Notes: generated by a model from the sequence alone, not told the origin. A stretch of 64,000 nt of DNA from Plesiocystis pacifica SIR-1 (GCF_000170895.1 NZ_ABCS01000033.1:24216-88215), one strand, 5' to 3'. Positions 51,796 through 61,316 are shown, counted from the stretch's first letter. Numbers and translations: made by a program.

Positions 51796-53886
51796 CTAGC
51801 CCAGGATCTTGCGCTCGATCAGCTTCGCCGCCTGGTCCTGCGGGACCGGGCGCGAGTAGAGGTAGCCCTGGGCCTCGGCGCAGTCGAGCAGCGCGAGGGT
51901 CTGGGCCTGGTCGCGGGTCTCGACGCCCTCGGCGACGACGCCGACGCCGAGGTTGTGGGCTAGGCCGACGATGCTCGGGACGATGGCCGCCTTGCGGTCG
52001 TCGCGGCCGACCATGTCGACGAAGCTCTTGTCGATCTTGAGCCCGTCGATGGCGAAGCGGTGCAGGTAGCTCAGCGAGCTGTAGCCCGTGCCGAAGTCGT
52101 CGATGTAGAGCTGGATGCCGCGGTCGCGCAGGCGCTTGAGGATGCGCTGGGCCGAGGTCGGGTCGTCGATCAGGGTGCTCTCGGTCAGCTCGAGCTTGAC
52201 GGCGCTGGGCGGCAGCGCGGTCTCGGCCAGCACGGCCTCGATCTCGGCGACGAGGGTGGGGGAGTTGAGCTGGTGGCCCGAGAGGTTGACGGAGATCGAG
52301 ACGTCCTTGGCCTCGTCGTACTTGGCGTGCCAGGCCGCCATCTGGGTGCAGGCCTGCTTGAGCACGAACTGCCCGATGGGCACGATCAGCCCGGTCTCCT
52401 CGGCCAGCGCGATGAACTCGATGGGCCCGATGATGCCGCGCTTGGGGTGGTTCCAGCGGACCAGGGCCTCGAAGCCGGTGAGCTTCGACGAGGCCAGCGA
52501 GACGATCGGCTGGTAGTAGACCTCGAACTGCTGGCGGACGATGGCCTCGCGCAGCTGCATCTGCGTGCGCAGGGTGTTGAGCGCCTCTTGGCGCATGGTC
52601 TTGTCGAAGGTCGAGCTCTGCGACTTGCCGTGGCGCTTGGCCCGGCTGGTCGCCACGCCGGCGTCGCGGATGACCTCCGCCGGGCGCTCGTAGTTGCGGT
52701 CGCTGTTGGCGATGCCGATCGAGGCCGTGGTGAAGATGGTCTGGCCGTCGATCTCGAAGGGCTGGCGGCGCAGGTCCTCGTGGATGGCCTCGGCGAGGGT
52801 GTCGGCTTCGTCGAATTGCTCGAGGGCGTCGAGCAAGATCGCAAACTCGTCGCCGCCGTAGCGACACACCAGCGCCTTGCCGCTCACGGTGGCCTGCAGC
52901 CGGCGGGCGAGCTGGGTCAGGACCTGATCGGCGGAGTCGAGGCCGATGCTGTCGTTGAGCACCTTGAAGCGGTCGAGGTTCAGGAACAGCACGGAGAACT
53001 TGTGCTCCGCGTCGGCGTGGGTGCGCTTGATGGCCTGCTCGAGCTCGGAGTGGAGCACCCGGCGGCTGGGCAGGCCGGTCAGCTCGTCGTTGCGGGTCGA
53101 GGGCACGGACTGATCTTCGGCGGGCTTGCGCCGGTTGATGTCCGTGAACGAGCCGGCCAGGCTGATCGCCTCGCCGCGGGCGTCTCGGCGGGCGAGGCCG
53201 CGGCTGAGCACGCGCATGTAGCTGCCGTCGCCCCGGGCGATGCGGTGTTCGTACTGGTGCACGGTCACCCGGCCCTCGATCAGCGCGGTCAAGTTGTCGC
53301 GCAGGCCGGGGAGGTCGTCGGGGTGCACGCGCCCAAACCAGGACTCGCCGCCGTGCTCACCTTCGACGTTGCGGATGCCGAACAAGGTGGCGCAGCGCGG
53401 CGAGTAGTGGACCTGGTCGCCGCGCACGTCCCACTCCCAGGTGCCGTCGTAGGTCGCGTCGAGGAGCAGGTCGTGGTTGGCCCGGGCCTCGGTCAGCGCG
53501 GCGAGGGTGCGGGACTGCTCGACGGTCTGCCGGACCGCGCGGGACAGCGCGGCGGTGCCGAGCTCGGCGGTGGTGATCAGATCGTTGGCACCGAGGGCGC
53601 GGGCCCGGGCCAGGTCGACGCTGCCGTCGGTGGTCAGCGCGAGCACGGGCATGTCCCCGTGGGCCAGGCGGGCGTCGAGGGAGGCGGCGTCGAGGATGAA
53701 CAGGTCGACCGCCTCGACGTGGCCGTGGTCGGCCTCGTCCGGGCTGGCGACGTGCACGGAGAAGCGCGCCGGGCCGGCGTCGGCCAGCGCCGTCGCAACT
53801 TGGGCGGACCACGGGGCCTCGAGGCTGACGAGGACCCGGATGGGGTAGGAGACGGCGGGCGCCGCGGTGTCGCTGGTCGGGGCCAT
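51796..53886 (-). CDS. GGDEF-EAL c-di-GMP signalling protein with PAS sensor
   Basis: A 696-residue protein. An N-terminal receiver-like domain (about 15-130) lacks an obvious phosphoacceptor cluster. A PAS domain (about 145-265) has YDGTWEWDVRGDQVHYSPR. The GGDEF domain (about 275-430) keeps CRYGGDEFAILL. The EAL domain (about 445-695) has EALVRW, ELTESTLIDD, DDFGTGYSSLSYL and KIDKSFV. Both catalytic sites look intact, so it could make or degrade c-di-GMP. The start codon ATG is at 53886. A 22-bp palindrome lies 58 bp upstream, suggesting repressor control. Confidence 0.94.
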   Translation of the reverse strand: MAPTSDTAAPAVSYPIRVLVSLEAPWSAQVATALADAGPARFSVHVASPDEADHGHVEAVDLFILDAASLDARLAHGDMPVLALTTDGSVDLARARALGANDLITTAELGTAALSRAVRQTVEQSRTLAALTEARANHDLLLDATYDGTWEWDVRGDQVHYSPRCATLFGIRNVEGEHGGESWFGRVHPDDLPGLRDNLTALIEGRVTVHQYEHRIARGDGSYMRVLSRGLARRDARGEAISLAGSFTDINRRKPAEDQSVPSTRNDELTGLPSRRVLHSELEQAIKRTHADAEHKFSVLFLNLDRFKVLNDSIGLDSADQVLTQLARRLQATVSGKALVCRYGGDEFAILLDALEQFDEADTLAEAIHEDLRRQPFEIDGQTIFTTASIGIANSDRNYERPAEVIRDAGVATSRAKRHGKSQSSTFDKTMRQEALNTLRTQMQLREAIVRQQFEVYYQPIVSLASSKLTGFEALVRWNHPKRGIIGPIEFIALAEETGLIVPIGQFVLKQACTQMAAWHAKYDEAKDVSISVNLSGHQLNSPTLVAEIEAVLAETALPPSAVKLELTESTLIDDPTSAQRILKRLRDRGIQLYIDDFGTGYSSLSYLHRFAIDGLKIDKSFVDMVGRDDRKAAIVPSIVGLAHNLGVGVVAEGVETRDQAQTLALLDCAEAQGYLYSRPVPQDQAAKLIERKILG

Positions 53887-53943
53887 GGAGATCAGCGTCC
53901 TCGGTGGGGCGAGGACGGCTCTCGCAGATGCGAGTGGTCTGCT

Positions 53944-53965
53944 GCGAGTGTCCGATCGGACACTC
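53944..53965. promoter_or_regulatory. Perfect 22-bp palindrome (operator candidate)
   Basis: CGAGTGTCCGA is followed directly by its reverse complement TCGGACACTCG. Its position 58-79 bp before the GGDEF-EAL start codon fits binding by a dimeric repressor. Confidence 0.5.
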
Positions 53966-54376
53966 GATGGGGACAGCTCGAGAGCTGGGGGGCCGCAGCC
54001 CCGGTTCCTTGCGAGCGTGGAGCCAGCAAACTATGGCCATTTCACGGTCTGGCTGCGTCTCGCGTCAAGTCGGGCCAGTCGCGTGTCCCAGTCGACGTCT
54101 CGAAGTCCCTTCGATCGCCGGCTGGATCGTCGAGGACGCGCGCCCGAGAGGCAGCTTGCGTGATGCGCGCTGTGTCGCAGGGGAGCGACGAGAGCCGTCT
54201 ACTCGCCGACAGGGTCTGTTCTGCCTGAAGATAGACTGGGCCTGGTATTCGAGACTATCGCCTCGGGCGAGCGCTCGCAGGAGTACCCCGGTGACTCGTG
54301 GGGGTCCGGCTTGGCAGGCCTGGGCTCGCCTGCGACGAATCCGCGCTCACGGTGCGGATCGGGCGCGTCCTCGTTT

Positions 54377-54408
54377 GAGTCCGAATCCGGTGCGCAAAAT
54401 ACGGACTC
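54377..54408 (-). terminator. Hairpin downstream of AsmA-GT51 gene
   Basis: GAGTCCG (54377-54383) pairs with CGGACTC (54402-54408). It lies about 50 bp after the gene's stop, without a T-run. Confidence 0.3.
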
Positions 54409-54458
54409 TCGCGGGGTCCGCCCTTTGAACTGCGCGCGCGGGCCAGAGTTAGGTCGGC

Positions 54459-56660
54459 TCACTCGGTGTCGAGAAGCTCGGGGTGTTCGCGCAGGGCCAG
54501 CCGACCCATGCGAGCCCGCTTCGCGGTGTCCGACGAGATCAGGTGGCGGATGCGGAGCCGACGAATCTGCTGGTGGAGGTGGGCCCGCCACTCCCCGTCG
54601 ACGACGCCGTCGGCGAAGCGCTCGGAGTAGGCCACGGGCGCGGGCGCCATGCTGGCGAGGTGCAGGGCCTCGATCAGGTTCAGCTGGCTGGGGTGCTTGC
54701 CGAAGTGGTAGTCGGCCGCCTCGACGACGCCGTGGACCTCGGGGCCGAGCTCGATGACGTTGAGGTAGACCTCGAGGATGCGCTGCTTGCCGACGCCGCG
54801 CTCGAGCTCGGCGGCGAGCAGGCCCTCGGCGAGCTTGCGGGAGATGGAGCGATCGATGCCCAGCCACAGGCTGCGCGCGGTCTGCTGGGTGATCGTGCTG
54901 GCCCCGCGGCGGACCTTGCCCTCGAGCACGTTGAACCAAAACGCGCGCTCGATCTGCTCGCGGTCGAAGCCGTCGTGCTTCCAAAAGCGCGCGTCCTCGA
55001 GGATCACGAAGGCGAGGGCGACGGTCGGGATGGAGTCGAGGGAGGCGTAGTGCTCGTCGCCCACGGCCAGGGTCCGGCGCACCGTTCGACCGGCACCGTC
55101 CGCGTCGCCGACGGTGAAGGTGTGGTGGTAGGGGCCGGCGAGGCCCTCGACGTCGACGCTCGGGGCGAGGCGCTCGATGGCGCAGGACTCGAGGAAGGGG
55201 AAGTCGAAGCGCAGCTCGCCGGGGGGCTCGAAGTCCTCGAGCTCCGGGAGCTCCAGCTCGCCGTCGACGAGGTAGCGCTGGCGGGCGGCCTCGAGCTCGG
55301 CGAAGTTCAGGTCGAGGCCGAACTCGGCGGCGATGTCTCCGCTGGTCCGCGTGCCCTCGAGCAGGGGCGCCGTGCCCCCGGGGAGGTCGTCGATGAGCGA
55401 CTGGCACGCGAGGGTCGGCATCTCGACGGTGAAGGCCAGGCCCTCGGCGTCGAGCTGGCCGCTCGCGGACACCTGCAGCGCGCCGTGGCTGGCGATCAGG
55501 GTCCCGCCGATCCGCGCGCCTTCGGCCTGGGACTCGCGGTGCAGCTCGCCGTCGAGGCTCAAGTCCGCGAAGCGCAGGGGCTGGCCGGCGAGCAGATCGC
55601 TGTCGACACCAAAGTCGCGGAGCTCGACGGCGTCGAGGCGCGCCGAGGTCCGTCCGCCGCTGCGGTGGTGAAGCTCGACGCGGCCGTCGAGGCGCGCGCC
55701 CGCGAACAGCGGCGCGAGCGGGAGCTCGCCGCCGCCCAGCTCGGCCGCGAGGGGAACGAGGGGCGCGAGGCCGTCGAGGGGGAGGTCCCGAGCGTCGACG
55801 GCGAGGTCCATCCCGTCGGCGCTGCGGCTCGCGTGCACGCTCGCGCTGCCCAGCGTGTCGGTCTTGGACTTTGCCTTGGCCTTGGCGCTGCGCTCGTGGA
55901 GCTCGAGCTCGGCTCCGTGGGCATCGAGGCCGCCGACGAGGTCGAGGGTCCCGCCCTCGAAGTCGACGCGGCCGTGGATCGCCAGGGCGCCGGGCAGGCT
56001 GTCGCGGGCGCCGAGCTCGAGGGTGGCCTGGGCGAGCTCCGTGCCGCTCGGGGTGGCGAGGGCGAAGCGGCCGCGGCCGGTGAGGGTGCCGTCGCCGGGC
56101 AGCTCGAACTCGGGGTCGTGGGCCGTCGCGCTCAGCCCGGGGGCGAGCTCGATCTGAACCTCGGAGTCCCGAGCGTCGACGTGGACGGGCACGCCGCGGA
56201 GCTTGCGGGCGAGGTCCGTCGGCAGCTCGAGCAGGGCCTCGAGGGGGTCTTTGGGGGCGGGCGCGGAGCTCGAGCTCGAGCTCGCGGCGGCGATCGGATC
56301 GGAGTCGGAGCGCGGGGCGTCGGCGGGGGGCTGCTCGGCGCTGCGGGTCACCGCGACGCGCAGCCCGTCGAGCTCGAGGTGGAGGCCGTCGGTGCCGGGG
56401 CGCAGGCGCAGGTGATCGACGCGCACGTGACCGCGGCCGCCCGGGAGCGGGCGGTCGAGGCCGCGCAGGTCGAGGCCGTCGAGGTCGACGTGCACGCGAA
56501 AGTCTTCACCGACGCCGATGCGCTCGCGCAGCGCTCGGTTGGCCTCGGCCTCGGCGACCGCCGGCGCGACCGCGGCCACGCCTCCTCCGACCAGGCTGGT
56601 CGTCCAAAAGGCCCACTCGCGCAGGCGCCTCGACGGGCGGGGGGAGCGATCGGCGGACAT
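54459..56660 (-). CDS. AsmA-like domain fused to GT51 peptidoglycan glycosyltransferase
   Basis: A 733-residue protein. The start was placed at ATG 56660 (MSADRSPRPS); a TTG at 56669 would add three residues. After one transmembrane anchor come about 450 residues of AsmA-like beta-strand repeats. The C-terminal GT51 domain (about 540-700) has catalytic Glu in FVILEDARFWKHDG, then RGASTITQQTARSLWLG, KQRILEVYLNVIELG and the YHFGKHP loop. No transpeptidase follows, as in monofunctional MtgA. The AsmA-like half is unusual for this family. It is encoded 21 bp after the ATP-grasp gene on the same strand. Confidence 0.87.
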   Translation of the reverse strand: MSADRSPRPSRRLREWAFWTTSLVGGGVAAVAPAVAEAEANRALRERIGVGEDFRVHVDLDGLDLRGLDRPLPGGRGHVRVDHLRLRPGTDGLHLELDGLRVAVTRSAEQPPADAPRSDSDPIAAASSSSSSAPAPKDPLEALLELPTDLARKLRGVPVHVDARDSEVQIELAPGLSATAHDPEFELPGDGTLTGRGRFALATPSGTELAQATLELGARDSLPGALAIHGRVDFEGGTLDLVGGLDAHGAELELHERSAKAKAKSKTDTLGSASVHASRSADGMDLAVDARDLPLDGLAPLVPLAAELGGGELPLAPLFAGARLDGRVELHHRSGGRTSARLDAVELRDFGVDSDLLAGQPLRFADLSLDGELHRESQAEGARIGGTLIASHGALQVSASGQLDAEGLAFTVEMPTLACQSLIDDLPGGTAPLLEGTRTSGDIAAEFGLDLNFAELEAARQRYLVDGELELPELEDFEPPGELRFDFPFLESCAIERLAPSVDVEGLAGPYHHTFTVGDADGAGRTVRRTLAVGDEHYASLDSIPTVALAFVILEDARFWKHDGFDREQIERAFWFNVLEGKVRRGASTITQQTARSLWLGIDRSISRKLAEGLLAAELERGVGKQRILEVYLNVIELGPEVHGVVEAADYHFGKHPSQLNLIEALHLASMAPAPVAYSERFADGVVDGEWRAHLHQQIRRLRIRHLISSDTAKRARMGRLALREHPELLDTE

Positions 56661-56681
56661 CGGCGGCAAGACAAAGAGGGG

Positions 56682-57710
56682 TCAGCGGGCGCGGGGGCGG
56701 CTGCCCTGGCTCGCGCGGGGAGCCCGGGGCCCGGAGAACACGCGGGCGAAGAGCTCGGGGTAAGACAGGCCCTCGGCCCGGGCGACGCGGGCGACGAGGC
56801 TGTCGCGGTGCACCGGCGGGAGCGGCTCGACCTCGAGGATGACCTCGTTGTCGCGGGGCGAGAGGATGAGGTCCACGCAGGTCGGCCCCGCGTCGAGGCC
56901 GAGCTCGCGCGCCGCCCGCACGGCGACGTTGGCCAGGCCGCGGCGGGCGATGGGGTCGAGCTTGGGCGGCACGGTGACCGAGCGGAGCTTGGAGCCGCCG
57001 GGTCCGATCTCGCGGGTGACCTCGGCCATGCCCAAGAGCGCACCGTCGAGGAGCACGACGGAGATCTCGCGGCCGAGCATGCGGCGCTCGACCAGCAGCT
57101 CGGGCTCGAGGCTGGCGAGGGCGTCGAGATCTCGGGGGGAGCCGAGGAGCATCACGCCCGCGCCCGCGGCCCCGCGCCGGGGCTTGAGCACGGCGGGCCA
57201 GCCCAGCTGCTCGAGGGCCCGGAGCGACGCCGCGCGGTCGGCCGAGAGGGCGACGCTGCGCGGGACGGGGAGGTTGCGGAAGCTCAGGCGCTGGCGGCAC
57301 AGGAGCTTGTCGTAGGCGGTGGCGATGGCCTGGGGCTCGGCGCCGAGGACCGGCAGGCCCGCGGACCGGGCGGCCCGGTGGAGCTTGCCCGTGCCCCCAG
57401 CGGGGCCGTGGGCGACGACCAGGAGGCGGTCGAGCTCCGCGAAGTGGGCGCTCATCATGGACCGCATCTGCGCCTCGCTGGCCTGGGCCGGGACGCGCAG
57501 GAGCTGGGTCTCGACGCCGAGGCTGCGGGCCGCATCCATTAGATCGGCGCACGAGCGCAGCTCGTGACGCTGCCAGGGCGCGGTCTCCAGGGCGGCCCGG
57601 AGCGTGCGCTCGGGGTTGCACGGAGCGGGCCCACCGAACCTTTGCGCAGTAGCCGTGGCGGCCTGCGGGGGGGTCGAAGGGACCACGATGCCAAGCGTGA
57701 GCGCACCCAT
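56682..57710 (-). CDS. ATP-grasp ligase, D-Ala-D-Ala-ligase-like
   Basis: A 342-residue protein starting at 57710 (MGALTLGIVVPSTP). The layout is a pre-ATP-grasp domain, then AYDKLLCRQRL, GWPAVLKPRRGAAGAGVMLL (nucleotide-binding loop), ELLVERRMLGREISVVLLDG, and the metal-binding end DLILSPRDNEVILEVEPLPP. This matches D-Ala-D-Ala ligase-like enzymes, though ILEVEPLPP has Glu where most Ddl proteins have NxxPG, so the substrate may differ. It lies immediately upstream of the AsmA-GT51 gene, fitting cell-wall chemistry (inference). It diverges from the HARE-HTH gene. Confidence 0.85.
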   Translation of the reverse strand: MGALTLGIVVPSTPPQAATATAQRFGGPAPCNPERTLRAALETAPWQRHELRSCADLMDAARSLGVETQLLRVPAQASEAQMRSMMSAHFAELDRLLVVAHGPAGGTGKLHRAARSAGLPVLGAEPQAIATAYDKLLCRQRLSFRNLPVPRSVALSADRAASLRALEQLGWPAVLKPRRGAAGAGVMLLGSPRDLDALASLEPELLVERRMLGREISVVLLDGALLGMAEVTREIGPGGSKLRSVTVPPKLDPIARRGLANVAVRAARELGLDAGPTCVDLILSPRDNEVILEVEPLPPVHRDSLVARVARAEGLSYPELFARVFSGPRAPRASQGSRPRAR

Positions 57711-57893
57711 CGCTTCGCCGCTAGCAGGGCTTGCCAAGGGGCCGCAAATTTTCGGATAGTTTGGGGGCTCCCGAGCTTCGACTGGGTCGAGGACCGGGAG
57801 CGACAACGAGACCGCTCTAGCGCTTCGGCGAGACGACCGAGGCGAGACTCGAGACACCGGCCCGAGACGGGCCAGGCGAGCGCTGCAAACCCC

Positions 57894-59612
57894 ATGACCT
57901 TTCTCGAAGCCGCGATCGAGGTCCTCCGAGGCGCGAACGGCCCTCTCCACTATAAGGAGATTGCCCGCGAAGCCGTGGAGCGAAAGCTCCTCTCCCATGT
58001 TGGCCGCGATCCCCAAGCGGCCATGCAGACCTGCCTCAATCAGGCGGTGCGCTCCAAGGTGCACGACGGTCTGGTGACGCGGGCCAAGCCCGGGCACTAC
58101 GAGCTCCGGCCGGGGGCGAAGATCCCCGACTTGCCGGCGCCGCCCTCCGAGCCCGAGCCCATCGCCGAGGTCGAAGAGGCGCCCGCCAAGAAGGCGCCCG
58201 CGAAGAAGCGGGCGACCAAGAAAAAGGCCAAGAAAGTCAGGAAGAAAGCCTCGCGTTCCTCGACGGCGTCGAGGTCTAGGAAGAGCGCCGAGGCCACGCC
58301 CGAGCCCGCGGAGGCTCCGGCCGGGACAGAGGCTCCGGCCGAGACAGAGGCTCCGGCCGAAGCCGCGGCGCCGGCCGAGGCGAGCTCTGACGCGCCCAGC
58401 GAGGCCGCCGAGGAGACCCCCGCGAGCGAGGCGAGCCCCGAGCCCAGCCCCGAATCGCCCCCAACCGCAGAAGCAGAAGCCGAGGCCGAGGGCGAGAGCT
58501 CGGAGCCGCCGCTGAGCGCCATGCACCTCCCCCCCGCGGAGCTGGACACCACCAAGGTCCGCTTCCACGGGCCCGAAGGCTCGGGCCTCGAGGGCGACAC
58601 CGACGTCGCCCTGGTCATGGCCAACGCCATGTCCCGCCTCGTCGAGGAGCGTCCCGAGCTGCGACAGGAACTCGAAGCCATGCAAAAGGGCCAGGCCCCC
58701 GTCCCCGAAGTCATCGAAGTTGGTCGCAAGCGCCGGCGAGACGAAGACGAGCGCCGCGACAACAGCAGCAACAACAACAGCGAGGAGCGGGGCGGCCGTC
58801 GCCGCAAGCGTCGGCGCCGCAAGAACCGGCGCGTCGACTGGTCCGAGGGCAGCACGGCCACGTCCGCGGGCACCCAGACCGAAGAGCTCCTCGACAAGGT
58901 CGCGGCGATCCTCGGCGAAGCCGGATCCCGCTCGCTCCACGTCCGCCAGATCGCCGAGAACCTCGCGGCCCAGGGGGTCCTCGGGGGCGAAATCTCGGAG
59001 ATCGAGCGCGCCGTGACGGCGGCCTTGCTGGTCGACGTGCACACCCGCAAGGACGGCTCGCGCTTCGCCGTCCGCGGGGACGCTCGCTACCAGCTCCAGG
59101 GCGCCCGGCTGCCCGAGAAGGCCGCCGCCGCCGAGCAGGCCGCGCGCGTCGCCTTGCACACCCTCGAGGCCGAGACGCGTAACCAACTCATCCTGTGGTT
59201 ACAGTCACTTGGGGCTCGCTCCCTCGAGTCTTTGGTGAGGATTTACCTCGACCGCGAGGGCTTCCGTTTGGTGTCCAGCCTCCCGCCGAGCCGCGGCCTG
59301 GGCAAGCTCATCGCCGAGGACCCCGAGGCCGACGAGGACGACGCGCGGACCCTCGTGCTCGTGGTCCCGCGCAAGACCAGCCTCGAGCCCAAGCTGTGGG
59401 ACGGCGAGGCCGAGCGGAACAACTGCTCGGCGACCCTCGTGTTCGCGATGTGCGGTCCCCGCGAGGGGAGCGGCGCGGAGGCTCGCGTCGTGCGCGCGGC
59501 TGACTTCGCCCGCTGGCTCGAGAGCGCGGGCATCGGCGTGCGCCGGGTGCAGTTCGAGGCCTCGGTCCTCGACCCGAGCCTCATCGAGTCCATCGCTGGC
59601 CTGGACACCTGA
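57894..59612 (+). CDS. HARE-HTH DNA-binding protein with Mrr-like C-terminal domain
   Basis: A 572-residue protein from ATG 57894. Residues 1-72 form a HARE-HTH (FLEAAIEVLRGANGPLHYKE, then AKPGHYELR), the winged-helix module of RNA polymerase delta subunit and ASXL proteins. A Lys/Arg block (KKAPAKKRATKKKAKKVRKK) and an Ala/Glu/Pro linker follow. A second winged-helix-like segment (about 320-395, SRSLHVRQIAENLAAQGVL) and a C-terminal restriction-endonuclease-like domain (about 430-560, ESLVRIYLDREGFRLV) complete it. The last is Mrr-like but lacks a clear catalytic QxK. A role with modified DNA is suggested by HARE family knowledge only. Confidence 0.75.
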   Translation: MTFLEAAIEVLRGANGPLHYKEIAREAVERKLLSHVGRDPQAAMQTCLNQAVRSKVHDGLVTRAKPGHYELRPGAKIPDLPAPPSEPEPIAEVEEAPAKKAPAKKRATKKKAKKVRKKASRSSTASRSRKSAEATPEPAEAPAGTEAPAETEAPAEAAAPAEASSDAPSEAAEETPASEASPEPSPESPPTAEAEAEAEGESSEPPLSAMHLPPAELDTTKVRFHGPEGSGLEGDTDVALVMANAMSRLVEERPELRQELEAMQKGQAPVPEVIEVGRKRRRDEDERRDNSSNNNSEERGGRRRKRRRRKNRRVDWSEGSTATSAGTQTEELLDKVAAILGEAGSRSLHVRQIAENLAAQGVLGGEISEIERAVTAALLVDVHTRKDGSRFAVRGDARYQLQGARLPEKAAAAEQAARVALHTLEAETRNQLILWLQSLGARSLESLVRIYLDREGFRLVSSLPPSRGLGKLIAEDPEADEDDARTLVLVVPRKTSLEPKLWDGEAERNNCSATLVFAMCGPREGSGAEARVVRAADFARWLESAGIGVRRVQFEASVLDPSLIESIAGLDT

Positions 59613-59652
59613 GCGGGGCGCTCGGGTGTCCATCTGAGTTAGACAGCAGCGC

Positions 59653-60300
59653 ATGAGCACACTCGCCGGGAGCTTTCGCGGACGTCAGGACTTTGCGAGC
59701 TGCCTTCGGGACCAGCTCGCTGCGCGAGACGCGATCATCGAGGGCACCGGGCCCGAGGTGCTGATCATGGTCGAGCACCCGGCGACCCTCACCCTCGGTC
59801 GGCGCGCGAGCCGCGAGGATGTGCTGTGGTCCGACGAGCGCCTCGAGGCCGAGCAGGTCGCGGTCTGCGACACCCCACGGGGCGGCGAGGTCACGCTCCA
59901 CGCGCCGGGGCAGCTCGTCGCCTATCCCATCATCAAGGTCGGCCGGCAGATCCGTCAGCACATCGTGCGCATGTCCAACGTGACCATGGCGCTGTTCGCG
60001 GAGCTCGGCGTCGAGGGCACGGAGTTCCGCATGGACCACCCGGGGGTTTGGCGCGGCGAGACCAAGATGGCCTCGATCGGCATCCACGTCAGCCGCGGGG
60101 TCACGGTCCAGGGCATGTCCATCAACCTCGACGTCTCGCCCCAGCTGTTCGGGGCGCTGGTGTCCTGCGGCATGCCGGGGATTCAGATGACCAGCGTCGC
60201 CCAGGTCAACCCGACCGCGCACCTGGCGATGGCGCAGCTCGCCCGGCGCTGGGCCGAGCTGTTCGCACGAGACGCGGGCTACGAGCTGGACTGGTCCTGA
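59653..60300 (+). CDS. lipB: Octanoyltransferase
   Basis: A 215-residue enzyme moving octanoyl from acyl carrier protein to lipoyl domains. Characteristic are PRGGEVTLHAPGQLVAYPI (active His), TKMASIGIHVSRGVTVQG (catalytic Lys) and the Cys in LVSCGMPG, which forms the acyl thioester. VEHPATLTLGRRA is the N-terminal signature. The length is normal. No lipA is adjacent. It is followed by 83 bp and the HEAT-like lipoprotein gene. Confidence 0.96.
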   Translation: MSTLAGSFRGRQDFASCLRDQLAARDAIIEGTGPEVLIMVEHPATLTLGRRASREDVLWSDERLEAEQVAVCDTPRGGEVTLHAPGQLVAYPIIKVGRQIRQHIVRMSNVTMALFAELGVEGTEFRMDHPGVWRGETKMASIGIHVSRGVTVQGMSINLDVSPQLFGALVSCGMPGIQMTSVAQVNPTAHLAMAQLARRWAELFARDAGYELDWS

Positions 60301-60383
60301 CCGTTGCCGTCCAGGCAGCCACCCAGGCAGCAGGGTGGGGGACCTGGCCGGCGGCCATCTGCTATGGTCCGAGGGTCGGTCTC

Positions 60384-61316
60384 ATGCGCCGGACTCGAAC
60401 CGCGACCGCTCCGTCTGTCCTGGCGAGGGGGTGCCTCGTCTGCGCGGCATTGCTCGCGTTTGGACCTGCTTGCCGCGACGGCGAGGAGGCCCAAGTCTAC
60501 CGCGTCGAGCTCCACGCCATCGACGCCCACGGCGGGCCAGAGCTGAGCGAAGAGCGCGTCCGGGCCATCGTCCGGCGCTCCCTCGGCCTGGCGCCTTCCT
60601 TTGAAGTGGCCGAGCGAGATCTCCGGAGCGGCCGCGGTCGGGGCGAGCTGCTCGTCGCCAGCCTCGACTACCGGGAGCTCCCGGACGCCGTCGACCACGG
60701 CCGAGATCTCCTGGTCCGCCTGTCCGTCGCCGCGCCCGACGAGCTCGAGGCGAAGATCGGCGAGGACGGGCTCGACGTGACCATCTTGCTCGAGCGGGAC
60801 GCCGGCGACGTCGAGCTGTCCGAGGACCTCCAGCTCGCCGCCGACCGCCTCGCGCTGATCATCCAGGCCCGGGTCGACCTGGCGCGCGCCCGGCCCGACG
60901 TGGTCCAGGCCCTGCTGCAGTCGCGCGATCCCGAGCTGCTGGTCATGACCCTCGAGTGGATCCGAGATCACCCCGAGGATCCGCAGGCGCGATCTGCGGC
61001 CGGCCGCCTGGCCGAGCTCATCACCCACGACGACGAGCGCGTCGGGCTCCTGGCGATCGAGGGCATGGGCCTCGTCGGCGGGCCGGAGCACGTCCAGGCG
61101 CTGTTGACGCGGGTCCAGCTGTGGGACGCCAGCCAGATGACCCGGACCTATGACGCCGTGGCGCGCATGGGTGGACCAGACGCCCAGGGCTTCTTAGAGT
61201 TTGCCGCCCGCAACGAGGACGAACCCGAGGGTCGCGCGGCGGCACTCCGCGCGCTGCGCCGCGTCGAGGGTGAAGAACCAACCTCTTTTGAGAAGCGCAA
61301 CCGAGGACACCGATGA
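60384..61316 (+). CDS. HEAT-repeat-like lipoprotein
   Basis: A 310-residue protein starting at ATG 60384 with lipobox AFGPAC. The first half is an alpha/beta region (RVELHAIDAHGGPELSEERV, VRLSVAAPDELEAKIGEDG). The second half (about 165-300) has HEAT-like helical repeats: VVQALLQSRDPELLVMTLEW, RLAELITHDDERVGLLAIEG, VARMGGPDAQGFLEFAARNE. It is probably a periplasmic or outer-membrane scaffold. Its stop overlaps the next start (ATGA), indicating co-translation with the beta-barrel-like gene. Confidence 0.8.
   Translation: MRRTRTATAPSVLARGCLVCAALLAFGPACRDGEEAQVYRVELHAIDAHGGPELSEERVRAIVRRSLGLAPSFEVAERDLRSGRGRGELLVASLDYRELPDAVDHGRDLLVRLSVAAPDELEAKIGEDGLDVTILLERDAGDVELSEDLQLAADRLALIIQARVDLARARPDVVQALLQSRDPELLVMTLEWIRDHPEDPQARSAAGRLAELITHDDERVGLLAIEGMGLVGGPEHVQALLTRVQLWDASQMTRTYDAVARMGGPDAQGFLEFAARNEDEPEGRAAALRALRRVEGEEPTSFEKRNRGHR

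Larger units (their letters stand above)
53887..54458. other. Intergenic region between two minus-strand genes
   Basis: 572 bp with no credible gene in any frame. It contains the 53944 palindrome (probable operator for the GGDEF-EAL gene) and a hairpin at 54377-54408 beyond the GT51 gene end. Confidence 0.6.

Noticed and set aside
53904..54428. Plus-strand frame of 174 codons upstream of the GGDEF-EAL gene
   Set aside because: Composition is random-like and it spans a palindromic operator candidate.
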